A stretch of DNA of 64,000 bases from Laccaria trichodermophora (GCA_018417955.1 JACTVC010000015.1:149862-213861), one strand, 5' to 3'; shown: positions 46,689 through 59,110, numbered from the stretch's first letter. The notes: generated by a model not told the origin, from the sequence alone. A program made the numbers and translations.

Positions 46689-49600
46689 TCATAGTGCCGT
46701 GGCTATATCCAAAAGAACTACATTGCCAGACGAGTACCCCAAACATATTCGGCTGCCACAAATTGAAGAACAGTTAAAGTTGCGATATTGAGAAGGGATA
46801 AAGCAGTGACGGAGGTTGGCCAAGATCCAGTCACCATTGTATGATAAATCGATGGAGAAATTCATGCTGCATGTAGGTTGCTGCGAGGGATAGAAAATGC
46901 AGAATTTCCCAAGGCCAGTTCTGTTCACCCTACTTCCGTCGGGCAATGTGATGTCTGAACCGAATATTGATTCGGAATTACCCGTGGTTACATTCCAAAT
47001 TCGAACCATTTCGTCGTCCGATCTAGAGACGACTCGGCTGCCGTCCTGCGAGAACGCGACAGACGTCACTGAATTCGCGTGACCCTCCAGCACGGCCTCC
47101 ACGTTGCCCGTTGTGGCGTTCCAAATACGAACAATTCTGTCGTGCGATCCAGAGACGACTTTGCTGCTGTCCGGGGAGAATGCAACAGACCTCACGCAAT
47201 TTGTGTGGCCCTTGAACTCAAGTTCCACCTCGCCCGCCGTCACATTCCAAATTCGGACCGATTTGTCCATTGATCCAGAGATGACTTGGCCGCCATCCTG
47301 CGAGAATGCGACAGACATTACCCAATCTGTGTGGCCCTTCAACTCAGCCTCCTTACCCGTTTTCAAATTCCAAATTCGGACCGTTTTGTCGTCAGATCCA
47401 GAGACGACTCGGCTGCCATCTTGCGAGAATGCAACAGACCTCACCAAATCAGTGTGGCCCTTCAGCTCAACTGCCATCTCTCTTGTCGTCACATCCCAAA
47501 TTCGGACAGTTTTGTCGTCCGATCCAGAGATGACTCGGCTACCGTCCTGCGAGAAGGCAACAGACCTCACCCAATGTGTGTGGCCCTTCAGCTCAGCCTC
47601 GATCTCACCCGCCATCACATTCCAAATTCGGACTGTTTGGTCAGATGATCCAGAGACGACTCGGCTGCTGTCCAGCGAGAATGCGACAGATGTCACCAAA
47701 TCCATGTTGCCCTTCAGCTCAGCCTTCACCTTGCCTGTTGTCACATTCCAAATTTGTACCATTTTGTCAAAGGATCCAGAAACAACTTGACTGCTGTCCT
47801 GTAAGAATGCAACAGGCATCACCAAACCTGTTTGGCCCTTCAGCTCAGCCTCCACCTTGCCTGTCATCACATTACAAATTTGAACTGTTTCATCAGACAA
47901 TATAGAGATGACTTGGATGCTGTCCTGCAAGAATGTGACAGACCTCACTGGAAATCTGTGGCCCTTAAACTCAGCCTCCACCTTGCCTGTTTTCAAATTC
48001 CAAATTCGGACTGTTTTGTCATCAGATCCAGAGACAACTCGGCTGCCATCTTGTGAGAATGCAACAGACCTCACATAACCTTTGTGGCCCTTCAGCTCAG
48101 CCACCATCTCTCTCATCCTCACATCCCAAATTCGGACAGTTCTGTCAAGTGATCCAGAGATGACTTGGCTACCATCCTGTGAGAATGCAACAGACATCAC
48201 CCAATTTTTGTGGCCCTTCAGCTCGGCCTCCACCTCACCCCCTGTCACATTCCAAATTCGGACTATTTGGTCAGACGATCCAGAGACAACTCGGCTGCCA
48301 TCCTGTGAGAATGCAACAGACATCACACAGTTTGTGTGGCCCTTCAACTCAAGTTCCACCTTGCCCTCCATCACATTCCAAATCTGGACTGATTTGTCCA
48401 TTGATCCAGAGACAACTTGGCGACTGTCCTGCGAGAATGCAACACACATTACCCAATCTGTGTGGCCCTTCAACTCAGCCTCTACCTCACCCATCATCAC
48501 ATTCCAAATTTGGACTGTTCCATCTGACAATCCAGAGACAACTCGGCTGCCATCTTGTGAGAATGCAACAGACTTCATCAAATCTGCATTGCCCTTCAGC
48601 TCAGCCTCCACTTGGCCTGTCATTACATTCCAAATTTGGACATTTCCATTGAATGATCCACAGACAATGTCCTTCGAGAATGCAAAAAACTGTATCCAAT
48701 CTGTGTGGCGCTTCAGCTCAACCTCCATCTCACCTGTCATCACATTCCAAATTCGGACAGTTTTATCATCTGATCCAGAAATCACTCGGCTGCCATCCTG
48801 TGAGAATGTGACAGATGTCACTGAAAATCTGTGGCCCTTTAGCTCAGCCTCCACCTCACCTGTCATCACATTATAAATTTGGACCATCCTGTCATATGAT
48901 CCAGAGACAGCTCAGCTGCCATCCAATGAGAGTGCAACACATGTAACCTCATATGTGTGGCCCTCCAGCTCAGCCTTCACCTTTCCTGTTGTCACATTCC
49001 ACACTCGGACAACTTTGTCATCTGATCCAGAGATGACCCAGCTGCTGTCCTGTGAGAATCCAACAGATGTCACTGGACCTCTGTGGCCCTTCAGCTCAGC
49101 CTCCACCTGACCAGTTGTCACATTGTAAATTCGGACCATACTGTCGGATGATCCAGAGACTGCTTGGCTGCTATCCAGTGGGAGTGCAACAGACATAACC
49201 TGATGTGTGTGGCTCTCCAGCTCAGGCTTTGCCTTTCCTGTTGTCACATTCCAAAGTCGAACTGTTTCGTCGAATGATCCAGAGACAACTCGGCTGCTGT
49301 CCTGAGAGAATGCAACAGATGTTACTGGCTGTGTGTGGCCTTCCAGTTCAGCCTCCACCTCACCTGTTGTCACATTCCAAATTTGGACAGTTGTGTTGGA
49401 TAATCCAAAAATGACTTTACTGCCGTCCTGTGAGAATGCCATAGACATCACCAAACCTGTGTGGCACTTCAGCCCAGCCTCCACCTTTCCTGTTGTCACA
49501 TTCCAAAGTCGAACCATGTTGTCCCCTGATCCAAAGATGACTTGGTTGCTGTTCTGCAAGAATGCAACAGACCTAACTGGACTTGTGTGGCCTTCCAGCT

Positions 49601-52600
49601 TAGCCTCTACCTTGCCCATCGTCACATTCCAAATTCGGACTGTTTTGTCTTTCGATCCAGAGACAACTAGGCTGCCATCCTGTGAGAATGCAACAGACAT
49701 CACACAATCTGTGTGGCCCTTCAGCTCAGCCTTTACCTCTCCCTTTGTCACATTCCAAATTCGGACTGTTGTGTCATCTGATCCAGAGACGACTTGGCTG
49801 CCATCCTGTGAGAATGCAACAGACTTCACTGAATTTATGTGGCCCTTCAGCTCAGCCTCTACCCTACCCATTGTCGCATTCCAAATTTGGACTGTTCTGT
49901 CATCTGATCCAGAGACAACTAGGCCACCATTCTTTGAGAATGCCACAGATGTCACACAATCTGTGTGGCCCTCCAGCTCAGCCTCTACCTCTCCTGTCGT
50001 CACATTCCAAATTCGGACTGTTTTGTCTTCTGATCCAGAGACAACTTGGCTGCCATCCTGTGAGAATGCAACAGATTCAACCGTTGACCCATTTTGCATA
50101 ATCAGCTCCGTAGGGCCCCACCAGTCAGATAATCCAAGAATCACTTTTGGAACTCTGCTGACATCTGCAGTGTAGATCCTGCGTATCAGTGAGTTCTTTG
50201 GGATCCAAACAAGTGCAGACTCATAGATCTCCATGCAATGTTTTTGGACAGCTTCAAAGTTCATTTGTAAACACCGGCGGGCATCGTAAACAAGTGACTG
50301 AAGCTCATGGAATTTTGGGTCCTGTCAATCAGAAAATGATTAGTCTCACAATGTTTTCTCATTTGTTCTGGTGAATAACTTACTGATAAAACAGTGAATA
50401 TGCTGCCCAGAGATTCTATTCCTGTCCGTAGCTTACTCAGGATGCTAAGACACTCTATCCAGTGTAAAAGGTGTTCATGCAGAAAGACATGAAGAGATTT
50501 GAGGAGAACAAGTTCAGTGTCAAATTCCTTGACCTCTGCTAAGTGAACAGCCCAATAAATGCATGAATATTTGAGCGCTTCGGAGATTTTGCCAACGTTT
50601 GCATGAGCGTTTGTCCTGCCTCTGCGCGACAATGTTAATCCTGTGGGAATTTCGCGTATGTTGTACTTTAGTGACCGGTTCATCAGCTCCAAACATCGAA
50701 GAGCTATCAGCTTATGACCCTCAGAAGCAACCAGGGCTGGGAATACGGGGCAACGCATAGAAGAACACCGGGCTGGATTGGTTATAAAGTCAGGAAATGA
50801 TGCATGGAATGGAGCAACCACGGCCCCTGGTGGATCAGAAATGTAAATAACAGAGGAGAGCTGCAACAAACACAAGTTCGCGTTGCTTTTCTGTGATAGA
50901 GATGTAATGGCTTCCATCGGCAATGGATTTCGAAGGAATATGATGATCGACAAGAGGTTGCGCATATATTCAACTTCATGCGGCTCCTTGTTTTCACAGA
51001 CCTTTTGCATGATATGTAAATAGAGAGAATCGATGTCGGTTTTAAACTTGCTGATCGATTTCTCGCCCTGCATCACCATCGCGGAAAGACGGGACTTATA
51101 GTCTTCGCCACCCTTCGCGATATAACGGACGGCAGTAGCTGCGTAAATGAAGAGTCTGCCGGAAAGCGCGACGAGATCGGACAGTTCGTTTGGCAAGGGC
51201 CATTCCTCGCTCTCGTCATCCTGGATGTGGGCCAATGATGTTTCGAGATATTTCCGGATGTCGTTCTCGACCACATCCTTCTCGATGTCATGGAGATAGT
51301 ATCGAATGCTATCCCTAGTAGACCCGAAGGCATTGCGAATCTGGTATTCATCTCGACGGGCTATGAATATCTTGAGCGGTATTTTCGATGCCCATGCAAG
51401 AACAAGTTTGATAAACAAAGCGATGACTTCAAGATTGGCACATTCATCGACGGCATCAATGACGACAACTTTATCCACCACGCCGGCGGTCGTTCGAAGA
51501 GGATTATAAACGAGCCGCTTGAATTGCTCAGTCATGTTAATATAAGTCGGTTCCGCGAGAGTAGGGTCATCCTCGATGGCCTTGACGACCTCAGCTTTGA
51601 TTGGAGGTGACGCTCTGGCGAGCGCATGTGTAATAACAGGAATAATAAGGCGGGCGTTCCTGGTTTTCTCGGACGCTCGAGAAGCAAAGAAACTGCCACC
51701 AAGAAGGTTTTTCGCCTCGAGGTTCTCACAGAACGTCTGCGCGATGGTTGATTTTCCGATACCAGCCATACCTACCATCCAGTATACCTTTTTGCTATTG
51801 GAGTTCGAGGCCCAAGCATCCAATTCTTCGAGGACCTTTACGCGAGTACCTTCCATGCAGCCGGTGGGGTCGCCGTAAGATGACTGTCGAGTTTTATAGG
51901 ATGTCATTTCGTGATTGAGTTTTTCGATGGAACCGCGCTATGGGCTTGCTCATCAGCCCCACTAAGCCTGGAAGTAGCGAGAGTACCGCACCTGTAAGAT
52001 ATCGGTTACCATGCCCTCGATGTTCAGTTGAGTATCCATCTTAAGAAGGGTTCAACATCCACGCGACGCTCTAATGACTCGAAAACCAACCTGAAAGACG
52101 TCGCACAGGCTGTTGATGTTCCGAATGGCTTTCAGGATCGTATCTGCATCCTTTGCACCCTCGGCTCCACGGACCAATACTGGATGCTTCTGCATGTCCT
52201 TAATCAACTCCAATTGTTTGATGATAGCGCTGCAAAATATTTGAATATAAACATGACAAAAAAAGAAACCATGAAAATGCGACCGACTCGCAGAATCTTC
52301 CAATTCGGTCACGTAATGCACTCTCGGCGCCGTGTTCTTGATACTTCTTGACAATCGAGAGGATAGCTTCCAGTTTTGCTTTGAGGTCTTCTAGTTCCTT
52401 CTTATTCTCCAACACGGTCTGATCCGCACGAATAAGCGATAAATAGGTTATTGTTGTTGTAGACGAAGACACATACCTCAACAAACTCAATAACTGCCAG
52501 AATCCCTCCAGCAGCCGTTTTCAAAGGTAAGAACATGTCAGAGCAATCGTAAAGTCCCCTCAACACTGTCTTGAATCCTTCGTAGACAACACTTCCCACC

Positions 52601-53254
52601 GCTTTTGCCTGCTGAACCCTAGTTTCGGGATCGACCACAACGGCAGGGAGCCCACCGATTGCGAGATAATCGTTATTTTGTGGAGCAAGATTGCCGGAAT
52701 TCAGGCTCGTCGCGGTTGATATGGGTACGAGAGATAAAGCTATCTTCATTCTAGGAGCCACGGGGTTACCCTTCTTATCCGTCAAAACAAAACTGGCGCC
52801 TAATTAAAGTTTCTTCAACTAAAATCCCACATATAGCGAACATTGTACTCACTATTATCGAGCAGGTCTTCGACATTCCCCTGATATTGTCCCACAAGCT
52901 TATTGAACCAATTGACGCTCTTGCATCCGCGGTAGACCTTAACTTTGATCGTTGATAACGGCTCGAAGTAGCTGATTCCAGACCGTGAACGTCGGCTAAG
53001 AGGCTGATCACAAGACCGACACCCACATTTGATTGTTGGGATTCCATTCCCATTTGAGCACCGACGAACGAGGCGATTTTGCAACCACCGTGTCGGCCAC
53101 AGAAATCTGTACGAAGTACAGCATTCGTTTCCTTTGCCGCCCATCACCAACGTCGCCTTCAACCTCGATATCTAAATAACGATCAGTAGAAGACAAAGCC
53201 ATGATAGCCATCGCTCTTACCTCTTAGAATTGCATGAAGCTTATTGTTCGCCAT
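46689..53254 (-). CDS. NLR: C2-like - NACHT - 25 x WD40, with one in-frame TGA
   Basis: NACHT-WD40 (NWD, HET-E-like) receptor, a STAND protein of fungal self/non-self recognition. Exons by consistent GT-AG phases: 53254-53221, 53171-53027, 52971-52853, 52799-52477, 52418-52288, 52229-52091, 52039-51992, 51937-50384, 50321-46689. The N-terminus is C2-like (DIEVEGDVG, LSTIKVKVY), then a helical segment (NKKELEDLKAKLEAILSIVK). Walker A GMAGIGKST is at residues about 369-377 and Walker B VVVIDAVDE at about 470-478. WD40 repeats of 42 residues run from about residue 907 to the end, followed by a family-typical tail (CLGYSSGNVVLLDI). A TGA at 48914-48912, inside repeat 10, would stop translation at 1300 residues; read through, the frame continues in phase to 2041. 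So it is either a truncated 9-repeat receptor, a recent pseudogene, or a sequencing error. Confidence 0.93.
46960..50100 (-). repeat. 126-bp tandem repeats encoding WD40 units
   Basis: Twenty-five units, nearly all exactly 42 codons (one lacks a codon, one lacks about three). The core SVAFSQDGS..VSGS.D.TVRIWNV is almost fixed. Differences concentrate in the four or five residues after GH (TDWVM, THWVR, TQPVT, TSPVR, RFSVT, KGYVR) and in the residues around SGSxDxx. Units 14-15 resemble 23-24, and 16-17 resemble 21-22 (shared WNLKTGK), showing multi-unit duplication. Confidence 0.95.
48912..48914 (-). other. In-frame TGA in NLR WD40 repeat 10
   Basis: Neighbouring units read DGSRVVSGS with CGA for Arg; here the minus strand has TGA at that codon and then AVSGS in the same frame. 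The change is a C-to-T transition at a CpG, the type expected from deamination of methylcytosine. No indel is involved. Confidence 0.9.
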
Positions 53255-54133
53255 ACTGATAGGAAAGAGATGAGTGTAAGAGAGAAGAACCGGAAGGGCG
53301 AATCTGCCAGGCAATGCCTCATGGCAGTGGGCACAGCCGCTGTCAGCGTCGTGTCAAGTGTGTTATAATTATCGATCGGCTGTGATGGTTGGGATAGCTG
53401 TCGTGTTTTCGCCAGAGAGATGATGGGGTACGCATTTGAATATTGCAAAGTAACGGCTCCGAGACCAAGGAAACCACTGTGAATAACGGTAACTTGTATC
53501 TGAATTTGGGCTCACCAAGTTACATAGCACTCGCATCGTATCTTATCGGACGTAGTATTCCTGAGGCCGAAGCAATTCCGTCGAAGTCTAAAATTGGACG
53601 CGTTTCCCATGGTGTTCCTTATCCATCGTCATCCGTCTCCCAATCTCCCGCGCGTGACGCGCAGACAAGAACAGGCCACTGCATTTGAATCACATGAAGA
53701 CCTCGGACTAGAACCTACCGCGTCAAGCACGGCGCCAACTTAGCAGTTCTATCCTTCATAGCCGTCCCTCTCTCAGCCGCCCATTATAGTTCTATCGCGT
53801 CGCTCAAGCAGAGTTTGGCTGTGCACTGGCACCTCCTTAGAGGTCTTGGAGAAATGTTGCACCAATTGTGGGTCTGGGTTGTAAAAGTTTTCCTGAGCGC
53901 ACTAGAATATTCGACATGTATTAGGTGATATATTGGCAGAGAAATTCAAGCTGATACTCACTCACATTCACAGGAGCCTCCATCCAATCCAAAGCGCACA
54001 TGGTGGTGCGTTGGCGCTTGGTTGGCGCTGGCCAAGCGCGCTCGGCTATCGCCGATCGGAGTTCAAACGTTCAAATCCAAACCGATCCATCCTCATCCAC
54101 GCCAACTTCACGCCTCAAGAAAACAAGATCAAA
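53255..54133. promoter_or_regulatory. Divergent intergenic region, NLR and eL8
   Basis: The NLR starts at 53254 on the minus strand and eL8 at 54134 on the plus strand, leaving about 880 bp that must contain both promoters. I can point to no specific element, and no coding signal is seen. Confidence 0.4.
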
Positions 54134-55469
54134 ATGGTATGTCAGATACTCTCGCGCGGACGAGCTCGATCAGCAGTAGTTCTCCATCGTACGTCTTGTG
54201 TAGGATGACTGAGAAATTGGGATGGATGGTGAGTCTTTTGAGTGGATGACGTCCCCGCATCTAACATCCTTTCCCTGATAGAACTGCATAAATAGTAGTT
54301 GAGACTCGTTCTCGGCTGAGCTCTTACTCAGAGCCATGAAGCCTTCTCTACTTGCTGGGCCGTGCCTCCTACTCCTCTGCTTACGGGTACGAGTGAGTGG
54401 GCACGGCATTAGAGCTCCGAAGCGCGATTGTCTTCTTTTCTCTTGAAGAAAAAGGATAATCATCGCTCACTTCGTCTCAATGACCAGCCCAAAGCCAAAT
54501 CCGGAACAGGCAAGAAACCCGCCGCGGCCCCCTTTGGTGCGAGCAAAACCACCAAGGCTAAGAAGAACCCTTTGTTCGAAGCCAACGCCAAGAACTTTGG
54601 TATCGGTGCGTTGTCGCCGTCGTCGTCTCTTGTTGCTTTAAAACTAAGCTTGGACCTAGGCCAGGACATCCGACCCCAAACCGACCTCACCCGTTTCGTC
54701 AAATGGCCCGAATACGTCCGCCTCCAAAGGCAAAAGGTCATTCTGCACCAACGTCTCAAGGCCACCCGCCATCGCCCAGTTCTCCCATACCCTGGACAAG
54801 AACACTGCTACGCAACTGTTCAAGCTGTTGAACAAGTACCGCCCAGAGTCAAAGCAAGAGAAGAAGGCTCGTTTGACTGCTGCTGCTGCGTCCGCCGCCG
54901 AGGAAAAGGAGAAGGATGCAAAGGTCCTTCCTTTCGTCATTTCATTCGCTATCTTAACCTCTGACATCGTTATGAATAGGACTCCAAGAAGCCCCTCTTC
55001 GTCAAATACGGCCTCAACCACATCGTCGCCCTCATCGAAGCCAAAAAAGCCGCCCTCGTCGTCATCGCGCACGACGTGGACCCCATTGAGCTCGTCGTCT
55101 TCCTCCCAGCGCTGTGCCGCAAGATGGGTGTCCCCTACGTCATCGTGAAGGGTAAAGCTCGCCTCGGAACTGTCGTGCACAAGAAGACGGCTGCCGTTGT
55201 TGCGCTTCAGGAAGTGAAGAGCGAGGATCAGCGGGAGCTTGCAACGCTTGTTAGCGCTGCCAAGGCCAACTTGTAAGTCGTTGCGATTGTCTCTCTTTTT
55301 TTTTTTTCCAAGGTTGCTGATGGGGCTGGTGGATAGCTCTGACAAGTATGAGGAGCAGCGTCGTGTGTGGGGTGGTGGACTTCGTGGGAATAAGTCTACC
55401 CAGATGCTTAGGAAGCGCGCAAAGGCTGCTGGTCAGAGTACCACTGCTGCTTCGCTTGGGAAGCTCTAA
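54134..55469 (+). CDS. rpl8: 60S ribosomal protein eL8 (L7a/L8), frameshifted
   Basis: Large-subunit ribosomal protein, L7Ae fold, binds 25S rRNA. Exons: 54134-54136 (the ATG alone), 54488-54605, 54660-54923, 54980-55272, 55337-55469. The protein reads [106 protein letters not shown], and ends ASLGKL. All splice phases agree except one point: after HQRLK (about 54,760) the text AAGGCCACCCGCC is 2 nt short of the expected AAG-GTN-CCA-CCC-GCC, so the frame shifts. The exon sum is 811 nt; 813 would give 270 residues, normal for the family. In an essential protein this suggests a sequence error unless another copy exists. Confidence 0.93.
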
Positions 55470-55841
55470 GCGTCCGGACGGTTTCGTAGGTATGCTTTCA
55501 GTGGTTCACTTTTCACGGGAGTCTGGAGTTTCGCGTAAGACGCACTTGTATCATCATATCCGTATGGATTATGGTTACATGTCCTTGATGCAGTCAGTAT
55601 CTTGCCCTGCGCCCCGTCTCGCTGTACTTTTATCTTGGTTCTTCGTTGCTCGTCTTGAAGCCCTTTCCGCCCCAAGGCTTTTGGGATTTCTTTGATGTTT
55701 TCGTCACGGTTCTAAATATAGACCCGTTCTCTTACGTAATTGGGAAGAGATCAGACGCAATAACGACAAAATACTTCTTTATCGGTACACTGAACACAGG
55801 ACAACAAAATGTAACACAAGTCCGTATATCAACCGAGTCAT

Positions 55842-56352
55842 CTATAAGTAGTTCCAGGTGACTGGAATGTTCCCGTCAGACTCAGGAGCGAGTACAGAGA
55901 ATGCGGACGGAGAAAGATCAATGTCATTCGGACCACATCCCATGCATTTGTCAACAACTGTGGCTTGGACGTATTTTCCTTTGTCTGAAGATTAGATATA
56001 TTACTATAAGAGGTTCAGCACGATTCATAATCTCAAAAATACGCACAATGTACGCCAATCGACTTGAAGCAATGATTGCCAATGCCATACTGCGGGACTG
56101 AGAGCGCGACGATATGATCGCTGGCTTTATTCGTCTTGCCACAGGCACCCAACTGGAAGGATCATGATAAGTTAAGATTTGAATTTCATTTTTTTTCCAC
56201 ATACTCCTGGAGCATAATAGGTCGCTAGAGAAGATATCGACGTGTTAGCTATACGCCAGAAAATAGGTGACACCATGCATACCATGCCCCCTGAAAGCAT
56301 TGGCCATACCAACGAGAGCGAGAAGGGACAAGAGGCGGTGAGTAGAGAACAT
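55842..56352 (-). CDS. Small secreted double-psi beta-barrel (RlpA/barwin-like) protein
   Basis: Exons 56352-56283, 56224-56205, 56152-56047 and 55984-55842 join in frame (339 nt, 112 residues). A signal peptide (MFSTHRLLSLLALVGMANAF) is followed by GHATYYAPGLGACGKTNKAS, a VALSVPQYG strand, and the diagnostic KYVQATVVDKCMGCGPNDID and LSPSAF ending VTWNYL. This is the DPBB fold of RlpA-like, barwin and expansin proteins. Small fungal members are secreted and usually lack proven enzymatic activity; some bind cell-wall polymers or act on other proteins. The Cys pairs (GACG, CMGCG) are present and the length is normal. It lies 372 bp from eL8, converging with it. Function beyond the fold is not known. 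Confidence 0.85.
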
Positions 56353-56399
56353 GTTGGATCTTTCAAGTTTCGAAGGAAAATAGAAAGCTGAAAAGCACT

Positions 56400-57655
56400 C
56401 TGAGGAGGGTACTTCATGATCTACTTCGTTTTTATAGCGGTATCAAGAATCAAGTATTTTGTTATTCATGGGTTACGGCAATTGAGGTTCTCCAAGTGGA
56501 TGACATTCGCAAAATCCGGGCTAGCTTCTTCAGATAAAAAAGCGGACATGCGTCGTTCAGATTCAGAACGCGGAACGAACTACCGTTGTTCCAAAAAAGA
56601 ACTTCGGCGCAGTGAGCTAACGCCTCACCAAAAAACTAATGTACCAAAATATACCAGGGATATCGTTCAACTGTAAGACAGTAGGAAATTGCAGTTTAAT
56701 TGACTCTCAGAGACTTGAAATGCTAATCTTTATTTTTTAGGAAGAACGATGGAGAAGTGGGTGCTTTGATACGTAGTCCGAGAGCTCAGCCAACGCCAAG
56801 TCGATTGAAATATAATCTAACGAAGAAGACAAGGTACATAAGGATCAACGCCTTGGACGTTGGTAGTTTGAGCGGTCGATTCTGGGCGTTTTTTAATAAT
56901 CAAGGCGCCTTGTAATGAACACTAACCTGAGTTGGTTTCTTTATTTTGAGACGTGGGCAAGAAATTTCTGTGTATATGCAACAGCGATCGGAAGTCGTAC
57001 CGATGTTATGTAAAATGCGGTACCGCTGAACAACATCCAGAGCCGTACTAATTCCCACTAGAATAATAGGAAACGACAAACATGCATGCTGACTAGTACT
57101 GATTAGTTTGAGTCTTCGACAATCTTTTGTCATGCCGAGGGCACGATGCAATCACTAACCCTACACCACACAGGTATAGCGCAAATCCCAACATGCTTCG
57201 AATTCCCTCCCTCCTGCGAAGTGCGTCAAATCTTCAATTCTGATCAAGCCTTCCATTTCCCCGAACTGTGGCGTAGTGAACGCACGTCCGACACTTCTCA
57301 TCCCGAGCAGACGGCATGATTCTTGACGCATATATTCACATTCCACCAGTGCCAGGCTTGCCAAGTTCACAAAGATAAGTTGCCTTGTTCGTATCAAATT
57401 TAAGTCGTTGTTCAGCTCCCCAACGACGTGAGTTCCTATCCTTGAAAGATCAGAAGTCCAATTCTTCGGTTTTTTTTACCCAGGCATAGTCGCATGCTGA
57501 TTCTTGCCATTGCTGAAGTTCAATTTTCATCCGTGAAGCCTGAGATACCCCGAAATCATACTGATTTTTACCAGATCAATGTAACTCGTACCCAAGAGTT
57601 TCACAAGTCTCAATCAGCTTAACGTTGGCCGATATCACCTTCCAGCCCTTTCCCA
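56400..57655. other. Intergenic, nothing recognised
   Basis: No conserved frame on either strand; the frames that exist are short and unlike known families. This lies between the DPBB gene promoter and the 3' end of the oxygenase gene. Confidence 0.45.
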
Positions 57656-57661
57656 CATCTG

Positions 57662-59110
57662 CTAAATTTGTCTGCGGTTCTTCACTCTCTTCCCCGAAGC
57701 GGAAACTGGTACCAGGAGGCAGAGACTGCCGTAAGTGAAGCCGAGTGACGCATGGTTTACTTCAATGAAAGCGGATTTGACGCGGGAGAACTTTGTGCGC
57801 CGCGTTATCCACAATACCTTCCCCACTTGGATGCGCCTCCCGCGCTCATCCCAAAATACACTTGCCTTGTCCGCATCACAAACCACTATCCCGCCCACGG
57901 TTCTCAAGGATAACGCTTCCACGAGGCTACTTCGGAGTTCGTAGTCTGGGAACCGATCTATGTCATCCAACATGATTTGAACCACTTCACTTGAGTAGCG
58001 ATGGCTCGGACGATTCTTGTCACCCTTATGCGAATCTTCATTCGCACCCGGGTTTTCCTCCAATCCATACATCGTACCATCGTAAATGACTTTCAGCTGT
58101 GGGTCTAGCTCGAGCTGATCCAAGACTCGTTTGATCATTGCGTCGCCACCTTTGAGGGAATTGATCAGGTCGTCAAGTTTAGTTCCCCCATGGGCGAGTG
58201 GATACTGAAATTCCAGACCGAATCCAAGATATCCGCCCTCTGGTAATAAATTGCGATCTCGAAAAAGGGAGGATAGAGACGTCCGAAGAGCCATTTCATT
58301 AGCCCTCAAGCACAAACGAGAAGGATCAGACGAATCGTCGTCAATGTAGAGGTTGTAGGTTAGAGTTACACGGAAACCCGACCTGACCATGGAGACTTCG
58401 TGCTCGACGTCACTGTGAAAGGCAATATAGGCAATCGAAGGCGATTCTTGTGCTGAAGTCATGGCAGCAGAATCGAAGGTCCATTCTTCGTCCTTGTGAC
58501 GAAGTTGAAGTGCTCCACCTTCGTGTCGAGTAGGGAAAACAATGACCAGGGTGCCAAACATATTTTCACTACGGGGTATGTCCTTGTGGGCCTTGGAGAA
58601 AGATCCAGGACCTTTGTTGTACGATCACAAAGTATCCGATTATTAACGATCTATAATCTCACTCACCGTAAATGTTTAACTTTTCCAGTTCCGATCTTAT
58701 CTTCCTCTCCACGTTTCCCCGCATGAGCTTCCGGCAGATGCGGTCCAAAATTCGAGTATGAACGACATCCAGGCGGGTTGAGAGGTTGTCTTTATTCATC
58801 TTCCAAGCTTGACGGTACGTATCGTCCAAAATGTCCTTGTTATCAACCCCAACAGGTTCTGGCTCGCAAGCCAATAGCAGGGTCTGGAGGCTGGTTTCGG
58901 TCGCGTTTGCAAGATCTACAAAGTGTGCACTGGGCACGAAAATCAGGATGTGTATTCTCTGAACCGGCAGTTATCTCACCTCGTTCCATCGCTCTTGAGG
59001 AAAAATAGACGTCCAGCATCCTCGCTCAACGGGTAGGTACCGGTGCAGAATGGCTGCTGCTTCGCAATGGCGTCGCGGACAGCCATGACATTGGGAAGGA
59101 CTGTTGACAT
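57662..59110 (-). CDS. 2OG-Fe(II) oxygenase (P4H-like), intact copy 1
   Basis: Exons 59110-58980, 58929-58667 and 58611-57662 sum to 1344 nt (447 residues). The start MSTVLPNVMAVRDAI is followed by PFCTGTYPLSEDAGRLFFLK. The dioxygenase core is in exon 3: H-x-D in KAHKDIPRSENMF, GGALQLRHKDEEWTFDSAA, distal iron ligand His in DVEHEV, and the 2-oxoglutarate-binding Arg in GFRVTLTYNLY. The family is 2OG-FeII_Oxy_3-like; these enzymes hydroxylate proteins or small molecules using O2 and 2-oxoglutarate, and the substrate is unknown here. The C-terminal part (DAMIKRVLDQLELDP, GGIVVCDADK, KVLWITRRTKFS) is shared with all family copies in the window. The tandem partner starts 338 bp beyond its own start codon, on the same strand. 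Confidence 0.87.

Noticed and set aside
46960..50100. Regular 126-bp periodicity resembling a satellite or spacer array
   Set aside because: The period is exactly 42 codons and each unit encodes a WD40 blade, so it is coding and not a CRISPR-like or satellite array.
47104..50175. Long plus-strand open frames (up to about 280 codons) opposite the NLR
   Set aside because: They are antisense shadows. A 126-bp repeat divisible by three keeps all frames open in step, and the minus strand carries the conserved WD40 sequence.
54137..54487. Intron-encoded snoRNA in the 351-nt first intron of eL8
   Set aside because: No convincing box C/D pair or H/ACA fold could be found by eye.
56047..56152. Suspected one-base frameshift in exon 3 of the DPBB gene
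   Set aside because: Re-reading the bases restored VALSVPQYG in frame; the exons sum to 339 nt and the protein is intact.
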